From Muscardinus avellanarius (Eukaryota; Chordata; Mammalia; Rodentia; Gliridae), in NCBI GenBank assembly GCA_963383645.1, contig OY726574.1, positions 60,095,894 to 60,159,893 of the forward strand: DNA of 64,000 nucleotides. Reading direction: 5' to 3'. Made by a program: the position numbers and the translations under genes. The notes beneath the pieces were generated by a model. It was given only the letters and a program-made list of their open reading frames with translations. It was not told the origin of the DNA and ran no database searches. How positions within the stretch are numbered: the first letter of the stretch is position 1; each line of letters begins with the position of its first letter. Below, in pieces: positions 53,563 through 64,000 of this stretch.

Positions 53563-54470
53563 ACTTCTGTATTTTCTTTTAACTTTGATAAAATATATAT
53601 CGTATTACGCATATCCTCTTACATGTTTTTAAGCTCACAGTTCAGTAGTGTTAAGTATATTCATATTTTATTTAAACAGAACATTTGTATCATGCAAAGT
53701 CGAGAGTGGTGCTCATTAAACAACTCACCATTTCTTCCTCTCCTCTGCATCTGGCAAATCGCCATTCTAACTTGTTTCTATGAATTTGGCCACTCTAGGA
53801 ACATATCACATGGAAGTGCAACCACACAGTATCTGTCCTTTAGTGAATGGATTATTCTCTTAGCATAATGTCCTCAAAACTCAGGCAGCTTTCAGCATGT
53901 GTCAGAATTTCTTTTCTTTTACAGGATGAATCATATTTTATTGTATGTACAAACCATAGTATCGTCATCTTGTCTTCTGTCAGTGGACATTTGGGTTGTT
54001 TCCACTTCTTGGCTATTGTGCACGAAAATGAGTATTTCCCAATTTTCTCTGTAATTTTTTCTTTGCTCCATTGGTATGCGATGTTTAACTTTCACCTACT
54101 GAGACTTCTTCCAGGTTTGTTTTTTTTAATGCTATTGAATTCTAGTTCCCTTTCATTGTGCTTAGAAAAGATACTTTATTTCATATCAGCCTTCTCAAAT
54201 TTGTAGACTTTTTTGTGGTATCATACATGCCCTATCCTGAAGAATACTTCCTGTATACCTGAGAAAAATGTATATTCTACTGGTGTTGAGTGAAGTATTA
54301 TATTTAAGTCTGTTAAGTTCAGTTGGTCCTTGTTCAATTTGGCCCTTATTAGCCTTTGTTTGGCTGATCTCTTTATTATTGAAAGTGAGGTACTGAAGTC
54401 TTCTGTTAATATTTTATTACTACTTATTTCTCCCACTTACTCTGTCAAATTTCTTCCGTATGTTTAGGGG
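53563..54470 (-). mobile_element. L1 remnant, antisense, with internal gap
   Basis: The first part is 3' L1 (CTTAGCATAATGTCCTCAAA, GTCAGTGGACATTTGGGTTG, CTTCTTGGCTATTGTGC). From about 54200 it jumps to mid-ORF2 (AATGTATATTCTACTGGTGT, TTATTGAAAGTGAGGTACTG, TTATTTCTCCCACTTACTCT). Sequence between the two is missing. Confidence 0.85.
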
Positions 54471-54499
54471 CTCTGAGGCCTAGTTTCTAAGTATCTATA

Positions 54500-54708
54500 A
54501 TTGCTTTGGGGCATAGTAGGTATTGAACCCAGGGGTGTTCTATGTCTGATCTATACTCCAAGCCCTATTTTATTTTGTATTTTGAAACAGGGTCTTGCTG
54601 AGTTGCTGAGGACTTCATTTAGTTTCTGAGGCTGATCTTGATCCTGTGATCCTTCTGTCTCAGCCCCCCAGCGACTCATATTTCAGGTATGTGCTACAAT
54701 GCCCAGCT
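54500..54708 (-). mobile_element. B1-dID SINE
   Basis: GTATTGAACCCAGGGGTGTT, linker, GAAACAGGGTCTTGCTGAGT, and a B1 half ending GCTACAATGCCCAGCT. Confidence 0.9.
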
Positions 54709-55150
54709 AAAATATTTTACTTATTATATAGCCTTGGTGAATTTCCCTTTTATCATATGCAGAGTCTAATATAGTATAAACTGTATATCAAATAAATCTC
54801 TCTTTCCAGCCACATAAATTCTGACAAAACATTAAACACATTCTTTTCCTTGTTCTTTTTACAAGAAAACACCACCGTCTTGTCTCTTTTTGTTTGCTTT
54901 ATTTGGTTTTCAGGATTCAGAGCAATGAACACCTTTCTAGGGTTTCAGGAATAAGGTGACTTGCCCTGAAATTCCCCCTCAGAAACTGGTGTTGAGTGAC
55001 CAGATTATGGTGGAGGAGGAGTGTTGGACATCTGTGTGTCTATGGAGGATCATGACCTCACTTTAGAAGGATTATAAGCAAGGTCACTAGGTTGAGGACA
55101 GAGAAGAGGCAGTGCACATGGTCCAAAAGTGATGGAGATATGCACCTTAC
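54709..55150. other. Unassigned sequence
   Basis: No gene or repeat is recognised. Confidence 0.4.
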
Positions 55151-55368
55151 CTCCAGGCGCCTGCCAGGGAGATGCTGGCATGGAGGCTGTGGCTGCCAAG
55201 CACCGTCAGTGAGGTCCAGGTGTGGGTCTGGCCCTGAGGGTCCATGCCCACACTGCCAGCTTCTGCTATGATGGGCTTCGTGGAACCCAGGAAGACACTC
55301 TCTAGCACTGCACAGACTTGATAATTAACAGCCATTTTTCTGGACCATTTGAGTTCCCTGTCCAGGTA
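55151..55368 (-). other. Candidate coding exon, unrecognised product
   Basis: On the minus strand an open segment of 218 bases is bounded by TTTGTGGCTCCTACAG (acceptor-like, just upstream) and CCTGGAG|GTAAGG (a strong donor-like match). It encodes 72 codons plus two bases, beginning YLDRELKWSRKMAVNYQVCA and including GSVGMDPQGQTHTW. Composition is more GC-rich than its flanks and overlaps no repeat I recognise. I know no family that fits. It could be a real internal exon, a pseudo-exon, or part of an unrecognised retroviral remnant. Confidence 0.25.
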
Positions 55369-56179
55369 CTGTAGGAGCCACAAATACCTGATAAATACCT
55401 CACAGATATTTTACCTCCTCTCACCCTGGCAAACGCAGGCTCACAGCTAACCATGATTTGATGGGGGCACGTTTATTGTGTCTCACTTACCACTCCCAGG
55501 AATGGCGGAGCATTATGTGTACATTTCTTTTTCAAAATGGAGCTATAAATTGCCTTTTTCACTTGATGCTGTTAGGATTATTATTCCATGACATTAAATA
55601 TTCTTTCATAATATCATTTTAATGAGTGCATTGTATTCTAATGATGAACTGTCTTTTAAAGAAAGACTTTTATTTCATTTAAGAAGTACATGAAAGCTGG
55701 GTAAAAGTAAAAAGCAAATCTATATAGTGTTTAGATAGTAAAAAGTGCTATTCAGAAAAGTTTCTGGGAGGCCGTTGTTTTGGACTGAGCTCCTTCGCTA
55801 GTCCCAAGAGATCAGACTAAACCAGAATGGAGTCACTCACTTGGGCTAGGCGATGTAATCGAACTGAACTTTAAAACAAGTCCTGTTTTCTAAACACAGA
55901 AGACTCACAATGACCGATCAGAAAAGGCCTAGTTTATCTGAGCCGGCATACCAAGGAAGTCTCTTTTGTTTTAACCCACAAATACAACTAATTTTGAAAT
56001 GATCAATTTTTGCTTTCTTTAGCTGTCCATAAAGCCAGCCTCTCCTCAGCTCTTCAGAACTGGCATTCTTTTCTACGGAATGAGATGCTGCCTCATTCTA
56101 GAGTCTTAAAAAAGTCAACTAAATCTTCTCTTTGTTGTAATTTTATCTTTTGACAGTGCTAAGAAAGGGGGAGTGTGCA
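55369..56179. other. Unassigned sequence
   Basis: No gene or repeat is recognised. Confidence 0.4.
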
Positions 56180-56700
56180 TGTGTTAACGTCTACACGGAG
56201 TTCCCAAGGAAGGCCTCAGTGATGGTGGATTTGAATAAAGGAGACAGGGGGAAGGGGGCTTCTAGGCAGAGGAGTTGCAAGGGCAAATCTCCTAAGACAG
56301 GTGTATGCCTGGTGTCTTTGGAGAACAGGGAGATAGCCGGTGTGGTCAGAAATGGCAAAGAAGGACTCTCAATAAGCGGAGGTGTCCGTGAGGGTGGACA
56401 GGGAGCCGGCCGTGCTGGGACTCATGAGCTGCTCTAAAGATGTTGGCTTTACCCTGAATGACATGGGCGTTGATGGCGGGGTGAGATCCTTTCGCCTTTG
56501 TATTGAGAATCAATTATAGAGAGGAGCATGGGCGTGGGGCGAGGGCAGAAGCAGGGAGAGTACACAGGGGAGGGAAGGTAACTTGGACCGTAGTGGTAGC
56601 AATAGAAGGGTTGATGAGCGATGTTTTGAGGAGGAAAGAAAGCTCCTTTAAGGGAAAGGTAAGTACTGAGACAGTAGCCAGACGAATGAGTTGCGTTAGC
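56180..56700 (+). mobile_element. Old mammal-wide dispersed repeat, family uncertain
   Basis: AGGAAGGCCTCAGTGATGGT, TCTAGGCAGAGGAGTTGCAA, AATCTCCTAAGACAGGTG, GGCTTTACCCTGAATGACAT and ACTTGGACCGTAGTGGTAGC follow in order a repeat common in mammalian genomes. I do not name it. Two plus-strand frames inside it are not genes. Confidence 0.5.
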
Positions 56701-56733
56701 AGGCATTTTGTTTTGATTTAAAATCAAGTAATT

Positions 56734-56948
56734 GCCAGGTGCACTGGGGCACGCTTGCAATCTGAGTTCTTGGGAGGCTGAGGTAGGAGGATTGCAGGTT
56801 TGAAGCTAGCCTTCAAAACTTAGGGAGACCTTCGGCAACTTGGCAAAACCCAATATAAAATAAAAAGGGCTAGTGTATTGCTTGGAGATAGACTGTCCCT
56901 GGGTTCAATCCCCAGTACCATGAATGAATGAATGAATGAATGAATGAA
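56734..56948 (+). mobile_element. B1-dID SINE with (AATG)n tail
   Basis: GCCAGGTGCACTGGGGCACG, TTGGGAGGCTGAGGTAGGAG, then GGGTTCAATCCCCAGTACCA. The tail has become about six AATG units. Confidence 0.92.
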
Positions 56949-57767
56949 GTTTATAATGATCGGAAGATTCTTTAGAGAGGGAGATACTGATGCTGCTGGA
57001 GACTGCATGTTAAGGAAAGGTTTTCTGAAACGATACGTACCTTACGGCGTGGCACGTGATCCATTCTGACACTCTATCTCATTCTTCTCTTTTTCCATTG
57101 TATCCCATTCTGTGCTGCTGACGGCAGTAAACTGATCTCACGACTGCAGGCTTGAGAAAAGCATTGTCTGCCACCGCGCTTCCTAATTTAAGTCTCCTCC
57201 TCCACTTTAGAATTGTTTCCGTGACAGTACTCAGTATGGGGAAGGCAGGCTTGCCTTAGAAAGTCAGTGCGGGACAGTTGGTAGGCAACTGAAAAACTAG
57301 AGAATATTTTGTTTTATAGACTGGCGCTGCTGACAGGCTGAAGCCCAGGGACTTAGGGATTACTCAAACAGGACTTTTCAGTTGATTAACGTGCTAACCC
57401 TGTCTCCACCGAGTCCATTAGAGCAAGCCAGTCATGAGCACAGGCACCGGCCACGTCTGCAAGAGCCAGAAAACCAAGGCGTGTGATGAAATATTCATCC
57501 TCCGATGGTTTTGTTTGCTTTGTGGAGACTCGGTGTTTTCCTTGCCCTGCTAATATGAATCTTTAGCACCTGAACACACTACATTGACATTTTAAAATGA
57601 ATGGCCGGGTGAAGCTTCTTTCCCAAGGAAATGATATTTTCTTGATTTTAGATGTGCAGGAATGTTCATTGTTCCTGATGGTCAAACAACAAAGAATAAT
57701 TGACATCTAAGACTATAAAAAACAAAAACATTAACAAAAGCACTTTTAGAGTATGTTCTGCTCATCT

Positions 57768-57768
<1 letters not shown>
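56949..57768. other. Unassigned sequence
   Basis: No gene or repeat is recognised. Confidence 0.4.

Positions 57769-57802
<34 letters not shown>
57769..57802 (+). repeat. (CA)n microsatellite
   Basis: About 16 CA units, not attached to a SINE. Confidence 0.97.
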
Positions 57803-57803
<1 letters not shown>

Positions 57804-57885
57804 CAAGTTGTGTCATGAACGGAATCTCACACAGCTACTAGAAGCGTTCAACAAATACTTACTAGATAAAGGAATGAATGAAGAG

Positions 57886-58225
57886 AGCTTGTTGGGATGG
57901 CGCACCCTTGGAATCACTCGGTACTTGGGAGGCTGACACAGGAGGATAGCAGCCTCAGCTACTTAGGGAGGCCCTCTGCAACTTAGTGAGACTCTGTTTC
58001 AAAATAAAAAATAAAAAGCTGGGTGTGGGGTGCTCACTTGTCATCCCAGCATTTGGGAGGCTGAGACCAGAGGATCACGGTTCATGGCCAGCCTCAGCTA
58101 CTTAGTGAGGTCCTTTGCAGCTCAATGAGACTGTTTAAAATTAAGGAATAAAAAATAGGGTTGGGGGTGTAGCTTGTAGGTAGAATGCTCCCAAGTTCAA
58201 TCAGTGCTGCAAAAACAAAAAAGAA
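57886..58225 (+). mobile_element. SINE with B1-B1-ID arrangement
   Basis: A B1 half with linker (57886-58017) is followed directly by a complete B1-dID (58018-58225). No ID half of the first element appears on either side. Unequal recombination between linkers would give this. Confidence 0.88.
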
Positions 58226-59242
58226 ATGAAGAAATGAACAGATGAGTAATAGTCACATGCAGCCTACGTAACTTGCATAGAGATGAACTTTGACTTAGCT
58301 TAGGTTTTCTTCCTTCCTCCTTCCTGAGTCTATTTAGAGAAAGTAATATTTACCCATTTCAAATGGGCTGTGATGTGAATACATATTATTAAAGTTACCA
58401 TGCACTTTCTTTAAAGAAGAAGGTGTTTTTGGAATGATAATGCCACTTGACTACCTCTGCTTGGCTCTAAATAATCCAGTAAGGTTGGCTGGTGATAAAA
58501 GCAGTCTGCAGGAATTCTTATCTTGCAGTAGAAATAAATCGAGTTTAATTTGGAAATGCAAAGATGTTAAACTCAAGTAAGCTGGGCTACTCAAATTTGC
58601 ATCGACACTGTCTCATCCTTCCTTGTGGTGAGACAGCAAGGTGCCACGGCTTCAGACCAGAGCACTAAGTGCTCACATCAGCACCAAAGGCTGCCTTGCT
58701 TCCCTCGAGAATGACATAACGCTAAACACTCAACGGGACGTAGAGCCTGGGCTTCCTTCCCATACGCAGAGAAGGCTTGGGCCTGTGCCGCCAAGGGTGG
58801 GGTACCCTGCGTCGATCTCCCAGGAAGCGATAGGTTGCGATAGTCTGTCTTGTTTAGTTTCACTCAGAACAAAATCCACACATTTCCGGCATCACTGGCT
58901 ACAGTTAGAGAGTGCGCCTTTAGATAGGACGTCAAGTACCGGGTAGGCACCAAATGTGTCAAGCTCATGAGCACCAACCTGTCATCAGCCAAGCTTGTCT
59001 GGGAACACTAGTCTAATTGTAGTAGCTTCTCTCTTAGCCACAGTTTTATTTCCCATGGTGTTAGTTACCCACAGTCTCCCATGGGTCCAAAAATACCCTA
59101 ACTGTTCAATAAAATGTTTTGAGAGGAAGAAAGAGGCCATAGTTACATAATGTTTCTTAGAGTGTGTTGTTACAACTGTTCTATTTTACTATTAGTTACT
59201 AGTTACTACTGCTAGTCTCTTACTGTACTTAGTTTGTAAAAT
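58226..59242. other. Unassigned sequence, 1 kb
   Basis: A 101-codon plus-strand frame at 58641-58946 has no recognised domain. Nothing else is seen. Confidence 0.4.
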
Positions 59243-59254
59243 AAACTTTCTCAC

Positions 59255-59474
59255 CGAGCTAGGCGTGGAGGCGCATTCCTATAATCCCAGTATCTGGGAG
59301 GCTGAGACAGGAGAATGCCACGTTCAAAGCCAGCTTTGGCCATTTAGCCTTCGTGAAGCCCTGTTTCAAAACTAAAAATAAAACAAGGCTAAAGGGGTAG
59401 CTCAGTAGTAGAATTCCCCTGCATTTATTCCCATGAGCCAAACCAAATCAAGCCACAAGCCAAACAAAAACAAA
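59255..59474 (+). mobile_element. B1-dID SINE with 12-bp target duplication
   Basis: AGCTAGGCGTGGAGGCGCAT start, GGGGTAGCTCAGTAGTAGAA in the ID half, and an A/C-rich tail. Target copies AAACTTTCTCAC (59243-59254) and AAACTTTATCAC (59475-59486). Confidence 0.94.
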
Positions 59475-59486
59475 AAACTTTATCAC

Positions 59487-60114
59487 AGGCATGTATGTAG
59501 AGAAAAACAGTAGTATGGAGTACAGTATTATCCAGTTTCTTGCATCCACTGAGGGTCTTGGAACCCACCCCCGTAGGTGAGAGGGGCTTCTATACAATCT
59601 AAACATACAGGACTAGAGTTTGGGGATGTAGATAAAAAATAAGGATGAGAAGCAGCAAGAAGGGGGCATTCTGTGTGAACACAACTATTTCCTTAATTTA
59701 ATGGGCCAGAGTGACAATTTTCTAGTTGTCAAACAAAGCTGGAGAGTAAGCAACGGCCCAGGAAATCATAGAACCACCATGTTGCTACGAGGGGTACAGA
59801 ATGGCCCATCCCCCGTCTACACTGGCCATTCTTCTGGGCAACGCTTGACCACCCAATCCGGGAGGACTCCTTCTCAGGACCAGGTGCTTGATTGAGCAGC
59901 TGGGACTTGTAGTTCAGCTTAGCCCAGGAGACGCCTCCCCAAGCCATCACAGATCGCTAGGTAGGTCAGTTTGGTTGGCTTTGGAAGAGACACGTTAGAT
60001 TGGGAATGAGAGTGTTTTCATTTCTTTGTTGTGAGCAGCCCAGAGAACAGAGGGGGGCAGGACTGGAGGGGCCAGGGTCGTCATCAACCTGCCTTTGCCG
60101 ACTTGTGGTGCTCA
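59487..60114. other. Unassigned sequence
   Basis: No repeat is recognised. Open frames of 64-82 codons on both strands carry no known domain. Confidence 0.4.
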
Positions 60115-60315
60115 TGGCGAAGGGGTGTCGGGGCTGGGGACTGGGGACTGAGCCCGGAGGCATTCCACCTCCAAGTTATAACTTACTTTTTATTTTTATT
60201 TTGAATCGGGGTCTCCCTAGATTGCTGAGGGTCTTCCTAAGTGGCTAAGGCAGGCCTCAGACCTGTGATTCCACTGTCTCAGCCTCCCTCCAAGTAGTCA
60301 CCACGCCAGGCTTTT
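60115..60315 (-). mobile_element. B1-dID SINE
   Basis: GGACTGAGCCCGGAGGCATT (ID half), linker TTTTTATTTTTATTTTGAAT, and a B1 half with CTCAGCCTCCCTCCAAGTAG, ending CACCACGCCAGGC. Confidence 0.88.
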
Positions 60316-60863
60316 TACGGCTTTTAGCCATGCGACTTTGAGCAGGGTAGCTGGAAGTCCTCTCCTCATTTTTGTTGTGAATGAAATGAAAACAGTATCT
60401 AACTTATGTGACTGTAATGAGGAGAAAATATACCACAAAACACTGAAACATTGTGTGGTCCTCGCAGTAGGGCTGTGGTTACCTGGTGGCCCTGGGTGTC
60501 TACCTCGCCATCTGGCATAGTGGCTCTCAGCTCTGCTTCTCTGTGAGAATAGCCTAGAAGCCTTAAAAGCAGCAGCCCACTCCCGGCTGGGCGAGTCGGC
60601 ATCTCTCTGAGAAGGCTCCACAGATTTGCAAAAACCTCCTCAGTGAGTGTCATGTGCAGTAAGAGTCAGGCCCACACAATGATGGCTTGAAATTTGGACC
60701 TTTCCGGAGCTGTCCAATGGCTACCACCTAAACGTGACGAGAATGACTTTCATCTGTCAACACCATTTGTCTGCCTTTCCTGCCCTGATGTTGGATAGCT
60801 ACATAATATTGTATTAATGTTTAGGTATATGATTTGAATCCTAAATTAAGAGAGAGTAGCAGA
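60316..60863. other. Unassigned sequence
   Basis: No gene or repeat is recognised. Minus-strand frames of 84 and 107 codons overlap here without known domains. Confidence 0.4.
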
Positions 60864-61040
60864 GTTGCCAGATTTCCTAATAAAATATGACACCTCTAGT
60901 TAAAATTTTTTTTGAAAAACAATAAAGTTTTAGTATAAGCATGTCCCAAATATTCCAGGGGGTATGCATATATTAAATGATGATTTATTGTTCATCTGAA
61001 ATTCATGTTGAACTTGGTATTATAAATTTTATCTGGCATA
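60864..61040. mobile_element. Palindromic MITE, near-full copy
   Basis: GTTGCCAGATTTCCTAATAA at the left pairs with TTTTATCTGGCATAC at the right. The centre is AGTATAAGCATGTCCCAAAT and GGGGTATGCATATATTAAAT. The two arms are diverged inverted copies. The same family occurs at 20.1 kb. Confidence 0.82.
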
Positions 61041-61248
61041 CTTAGATAAGAATTTCTTCTGTGAGCCAGAGCATTCATCCATGGACTAACATCTAGAAAT
61101 GGGAATATTGATTATTCCTATCACAAAATGCAAATTCTAAACTTGTTGACATTGACTCCACCATGCATGAGAACTGTGTTCAAGATGGAAGAGGGAAGAA
61201 TTGATCCTTTTAACAAAGAAATATTTGGAATTCAGAGATAAACCTTTT

Positions 61249-61453
61249 TTGTGGGGGTCTGGGGATAAAACCCAGGGGCATTTGACCTCTGAGCTACACC
61301 CTCTGTCCTATTTTTTTATTCTTTATTTTGAAACCGGGTCTCACTAAGTTACAGAGGGCCTCATTAAGTAGCTGAGGCTGTCTTCAAACCACGATCCTCT
61401 GGTCTCGGCCTCCTGAATGCTGGGATTACAAGCGTGCGCCACCATGCCTGGCT
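61249..61453 (-). mobile_element. B1-dID SINE with 15-bp target duplication
   Basis: Complete minus-strand copy very like the one at 14.3 kb (both start GTGGG(T/G)(G)TCTGGGGAT). Target copies AGAGATAAACCTTTT (61234-61248) and AGAGATACACCTTTT (61454-61468). Confidence 0.96.
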
Positions 61454-61655
61454 AGAGATACACCTTTTGAATATTAGAATTCAGAGGCAACTTGGAGTCT
61501 GACTGAGAAAGCATATTGAATGAGGATGATGGTACCCATGACTCTTCATGCACCTGCAGGATGTGGCAGAAGGTGCAGTTGATGTGTTTCTAATCTGCGA
61601 GCCTGTAGTGCAGGAACTAAAGAGTCTGTGAGCAGACCATTAATAAAGCAGGTCT

Positions 61656-61955
61656 TGCCTCGCATGGTGCTACACACCTGTAATCCCAGGACTTGGGAGG
61701 CTGGGATAGGAAGATCAAAGTTTTGAGGCCAGTCTCAGCAATTTAGTGATACCCTGTTTCAAACTAAAAATTAAAGTGGGAGGGAGTCGGGGGAAAGCTC
61801 ACCATGTGCTATGTGCATGCATGCCACTATCACTTGGAATTACATTATGCTGTGAGACTAGATGCATCAACAAGAGTATAAAAATAAATAAAAATTAAAA
61901 GGGCTGGGATGGAGCTTGCAGTAGAATACCCGTTGCTTCAATTCCTAGTACAGGA
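61656..61955 (+). mobile_element. B1-dID SINE split in the linker by an L1-like stub
   Basis: B1 half at 61656-61775 (CACACCTGTAATCCCAGGAC) and ID half from 61889 (GGGCTGGGATGGAGCTTGCA). The interruption lies in the A-rich linker. Confidence 0.9.
61776..61888 (+). mobile_element. 113-bp insert, probable L1 3' stub
   Basis: Flanked by TAAAAATTAAA (61765-61775 and 61889-61899) and ending in an A-rich tail. Its core CACTATCACTTGGAATTACA aligns loosely with the L1 stub at 12.9 kb. The family is less certain because the ACCAATAAA terminus is degraded. Confidence 0.6.
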
Positions 61956-63135
61956 AAAACAGTAAGTCAATAAATAAATTAGTTCTGATTTGTAGCATTT
62001 AAAATTTTTTCTACCAGGACTTAGGGTCCAATTTTCAGGAAAGAGAACTGCGTATGATTTCAGGCAAGCTCACAATGACTGTTGCCACCGTTGGAGCGGA
62101 GACCCATCTTCACTAAAATGCATTATTGGCACCTACGATGCTTTGCTACTACGGAATCACTCGGGCCAAGGCAGAGAAAGCCTCTGGAAAGAGCCATGAA
62201 CTCGTTTCATGTGCTCTAGGGTTCACTTAACAAATGAGCTCCCCCACCCCACACTTCTTGCTCCTGTGGGCTTTCGCGAAGTGAGAAAATGGGGCAATCG
62301 ATATCGTCAGAAAGAAAACAAATGTGCACATAAAAGTGGACACTATTGTCTCACTAATTTGTGTGGTACATCGGGAACAAAAGGGCAACGACTTCTTTTT
62401 CATTGATTTTTTTTTTTAGGAAGAGCATAATTGAGGCTAATGTTGATCATGAAATTCTCTGGAAAACAAAAAGGAAAAGAAATCACTCGCCTTGCTACTG
62501 AACATGGACACCTGTCAGTGACGACTAGTCACCCCTGTGGGTAGGTCAGCAGGGAGAGCTAGAGCCAGATAAGGAAACTAGACACTTGCAGTGAGGATGT
62601 CGCATCCGAGGGGAAAGGCGATTTCGATTTACAGTCACTGGTCCTAGAACCTGAGTGATTAGATTTCTACATCTGCTTTGAAGCCCATGTAAATTTAAAA
62701 GATGACTTCGCTAGTAAACATTTCTGCTTTTTTCCAAATATTCTTTGTGTTCTTATCAAATCTTTGTATCACCACGGTAGGACTCCACAAATCTCTCTCC
62801 CCAGTGGTCTGTGTACATTTGCACCCCGTGACAGTAAGGGCTCTGCTTGTCTTGAGAAAACTTCAACCTAATAATATTGTAGAGGAGTGACCCACCCCTC
62901 ACCACTGCTGACCCCGGCTCCATGGCACCCAGAGGGAAATAGCCTTCTTTCCCATTGCAGTGATCACTGAAAACTAAAACAAAAAAACAAGCAAACAAAC
63001 AAACAAACACAAAAACACCAGATGCATACACTTTGGACTTTTCCATCCCAAGAAAGAAAGAATAAAGAGCTTTAAATGCAACTACTTTTGAATCCATTTT
63101 CTACCATTAACTCCAGTAGGGAGCATCGTTTTTGT
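61956..63135. other. Unassigned sequence, 1.2 kb
   Basis: Holds an (AAAC)n run at 62985-63012. Frames of 65, 62 and 113 codons show no known domain. Confidence 0.4.
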
Positions 63136-63147
63136 TCATGATGTTTT

Positions 63148-63359
63148 ATTTTTCTTTTTTTCTGCACGACGGATGGAACCCAAAGGCATTCTACCTCTGA
63201 GCTGCACCCCCAGCCTTATTTTTTATTCTTTATTTTGAAACAGGGTCTCACTGAGTTGCAAAGGGCCTCACTACGTAGCTGAGGCCGTCTGTGAACCCAG
63301 ATCCTTCTATCTCAGCCTCGCAGATGCTGGGATTACAAGCATGCACCACCACCCCGGCT
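63148..63359 (-). mobile_element. B1-dID SINE with 12-bp target duplication
   Basis: Complete minus-strand copy. TCATGATGTTTT is duplicated at 63136-63147 and 63360-63371. Confidence 0.97.
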
Positions 63360-63527
63360 TCATGATGTTTTGCCAGTGATTATGGATATATTTTCAGTCC
63401 CATCAGACTACAACCTTATTTCCTTTCTAACAGTGGGGCTAGCAGGAACTGGTCAGTAAGAAGCTTATTGAGTACGCCCTGTCTAGGGAAAACACATCCA
63501 TCCTTCAGTCTTCCCATTCTCTCTAAC

Positions 63528-63712
63528 AGCTGGATGTGGTGGCGCACTCCAGTAATCCCAGTACTTGGAAGGCTGAGACTGAAGGATCACGGGTTCAAAG
63601 TCAGCCATAGCAACCTAGTGAGACCCTGTTTCAAACTGAAAAATAAAAAAATAATAGGACTGGGGGTATGGCTCACAGGTAGAATGTTCCTGAATTCAAT
63701 CCTGAGTACCAC
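63528..63712 (+). mobile_element. B1-dID SINE with (CA)n tail
   Basis: CAGCTGGATGTGGTGGCGCA start, linker AAATAAAAAAATAATAGG, and an ID half ending ATTCAATCCTGAGTACCACC, then a CA array. Confidence 0.94.
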
Positions 63713-63719
63713 CACCCCA

Positions 63720-63776
<57 letters not shown>
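63713..63776 (+). repeat. (CA)n microsatellite
   Basis: About 29 CA units after a CCAC-rich start. It grew from the SINE tail. Confidence 0.97.
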
Positions 63777-63777
<1 letters not shown>

Positions 63778-64000
63778 TCTCCTTTAACTAGGGTAGATTA
63801 CAAATGTTTTGCCTGTGTCATTTTCCTCAATCTCTGGTATCTAACTTCCTGGAAGGGGCAGAAGTGGAAAAGGCAGCCAGAAAAAACTCTTAGCAAAAAC
63901 AGCCATCGTACCAAGAAAAGCAGAAATAATGGAGAGCATGTCTTCAGTGGCCGACGGCCAGGCTCTTGGGTCCCTGCTTACCCCAGGGGCCCAGTGCACC

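Noticed and set aside
53847..54206. 119-codon plus-strand frame with hydrophobic stretches
   Set aside because: It lies antisense to a decayed L1. The hydrophobic look is the reverse complement of A-rich L1 sequence.

Overview
The window looks like nuclear DNA of a squirrel-family rodent (Sciuridae: ground squirrel, marmot or relative). About forty copies of one dimeric SINE are present. Each has a 7SL-derived B1-like half, an A-rich linker, a tRNA-Ala/ID-like half and an A-rich tail. This is the B1-dID/MEN architecture known from squirrels and related rodents. L1 3' ends, ERVL-MaLR LTRs, MIRs, an old palindromic MITE and long microsatellites complete a typical mammalian repeat landscape. The species assignment is inference; the dimer structure is read directly.

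I find no convincing protein-coding gene, CpG island or functional RNA gene. The open reading frames are short (none above about 140 codons). Many are antisense or frame-shifted readings of SINEs, of (ATTT)n, (CA)n or polypyrimidine tracts, or of decayed L1. One possible exon on the minus strand (about 55151-55368) has a plausible acceptor, a good GTAAGG donor and an open frame. I do not recognise its product and keep it only as a candidate. The window is best read as intergenic or deep-intronic DNA.

Layout. 0-6.5 kb: MIR and LTR fragments, scattered SINEs, and an LTR split by a SINE at 4.8 kb. 7-13 kb: dense SINE nesting, including a four-layer same-strand nest at 11.77-12.67 kb, plus an L1 3' end and a split MaLR-type LTR. 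13.5-18.9 kb: simple repeats, a CpG-bearing LTR-like block with an internal duplication and an NF-kB-like motif, another nest, and a TATA-bearing LTR candidate. 19.6-25 kb: LTR, MITE, L1, nested SINE, a further LTR and a B1-ID-ID trimer. 25-37 kb: sparse, with L1 3' ends, single SINEs and long unassigned stretches. 37-43 kb: an alternating purine/pyrimidine tract, an old L1 and two LTRs carrying expanded microsatellites. 44-54.7 kb: an inverted SINE nest, a MaLR with internal sequence and 3' LTR, a 5'-inverted (twin-primed) L1, a solo MaLR LTR with 5-bp target duplication and an antisense L1. 55-64 kb: the candidate exon, an old dispersed repeat, a second MITE and more SINEs, several with clear target-site duplications.

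The main story is insertion history. L1 machinery has repeatedly placed SINEs into the A/T-rich linker of older SINEs. The most recent wave is a distinct subfamily whose 7SL-half B box is intact while its ID-half B box is altered. Coordinates of old repeats are approximate, because the boundaries were read by eye.
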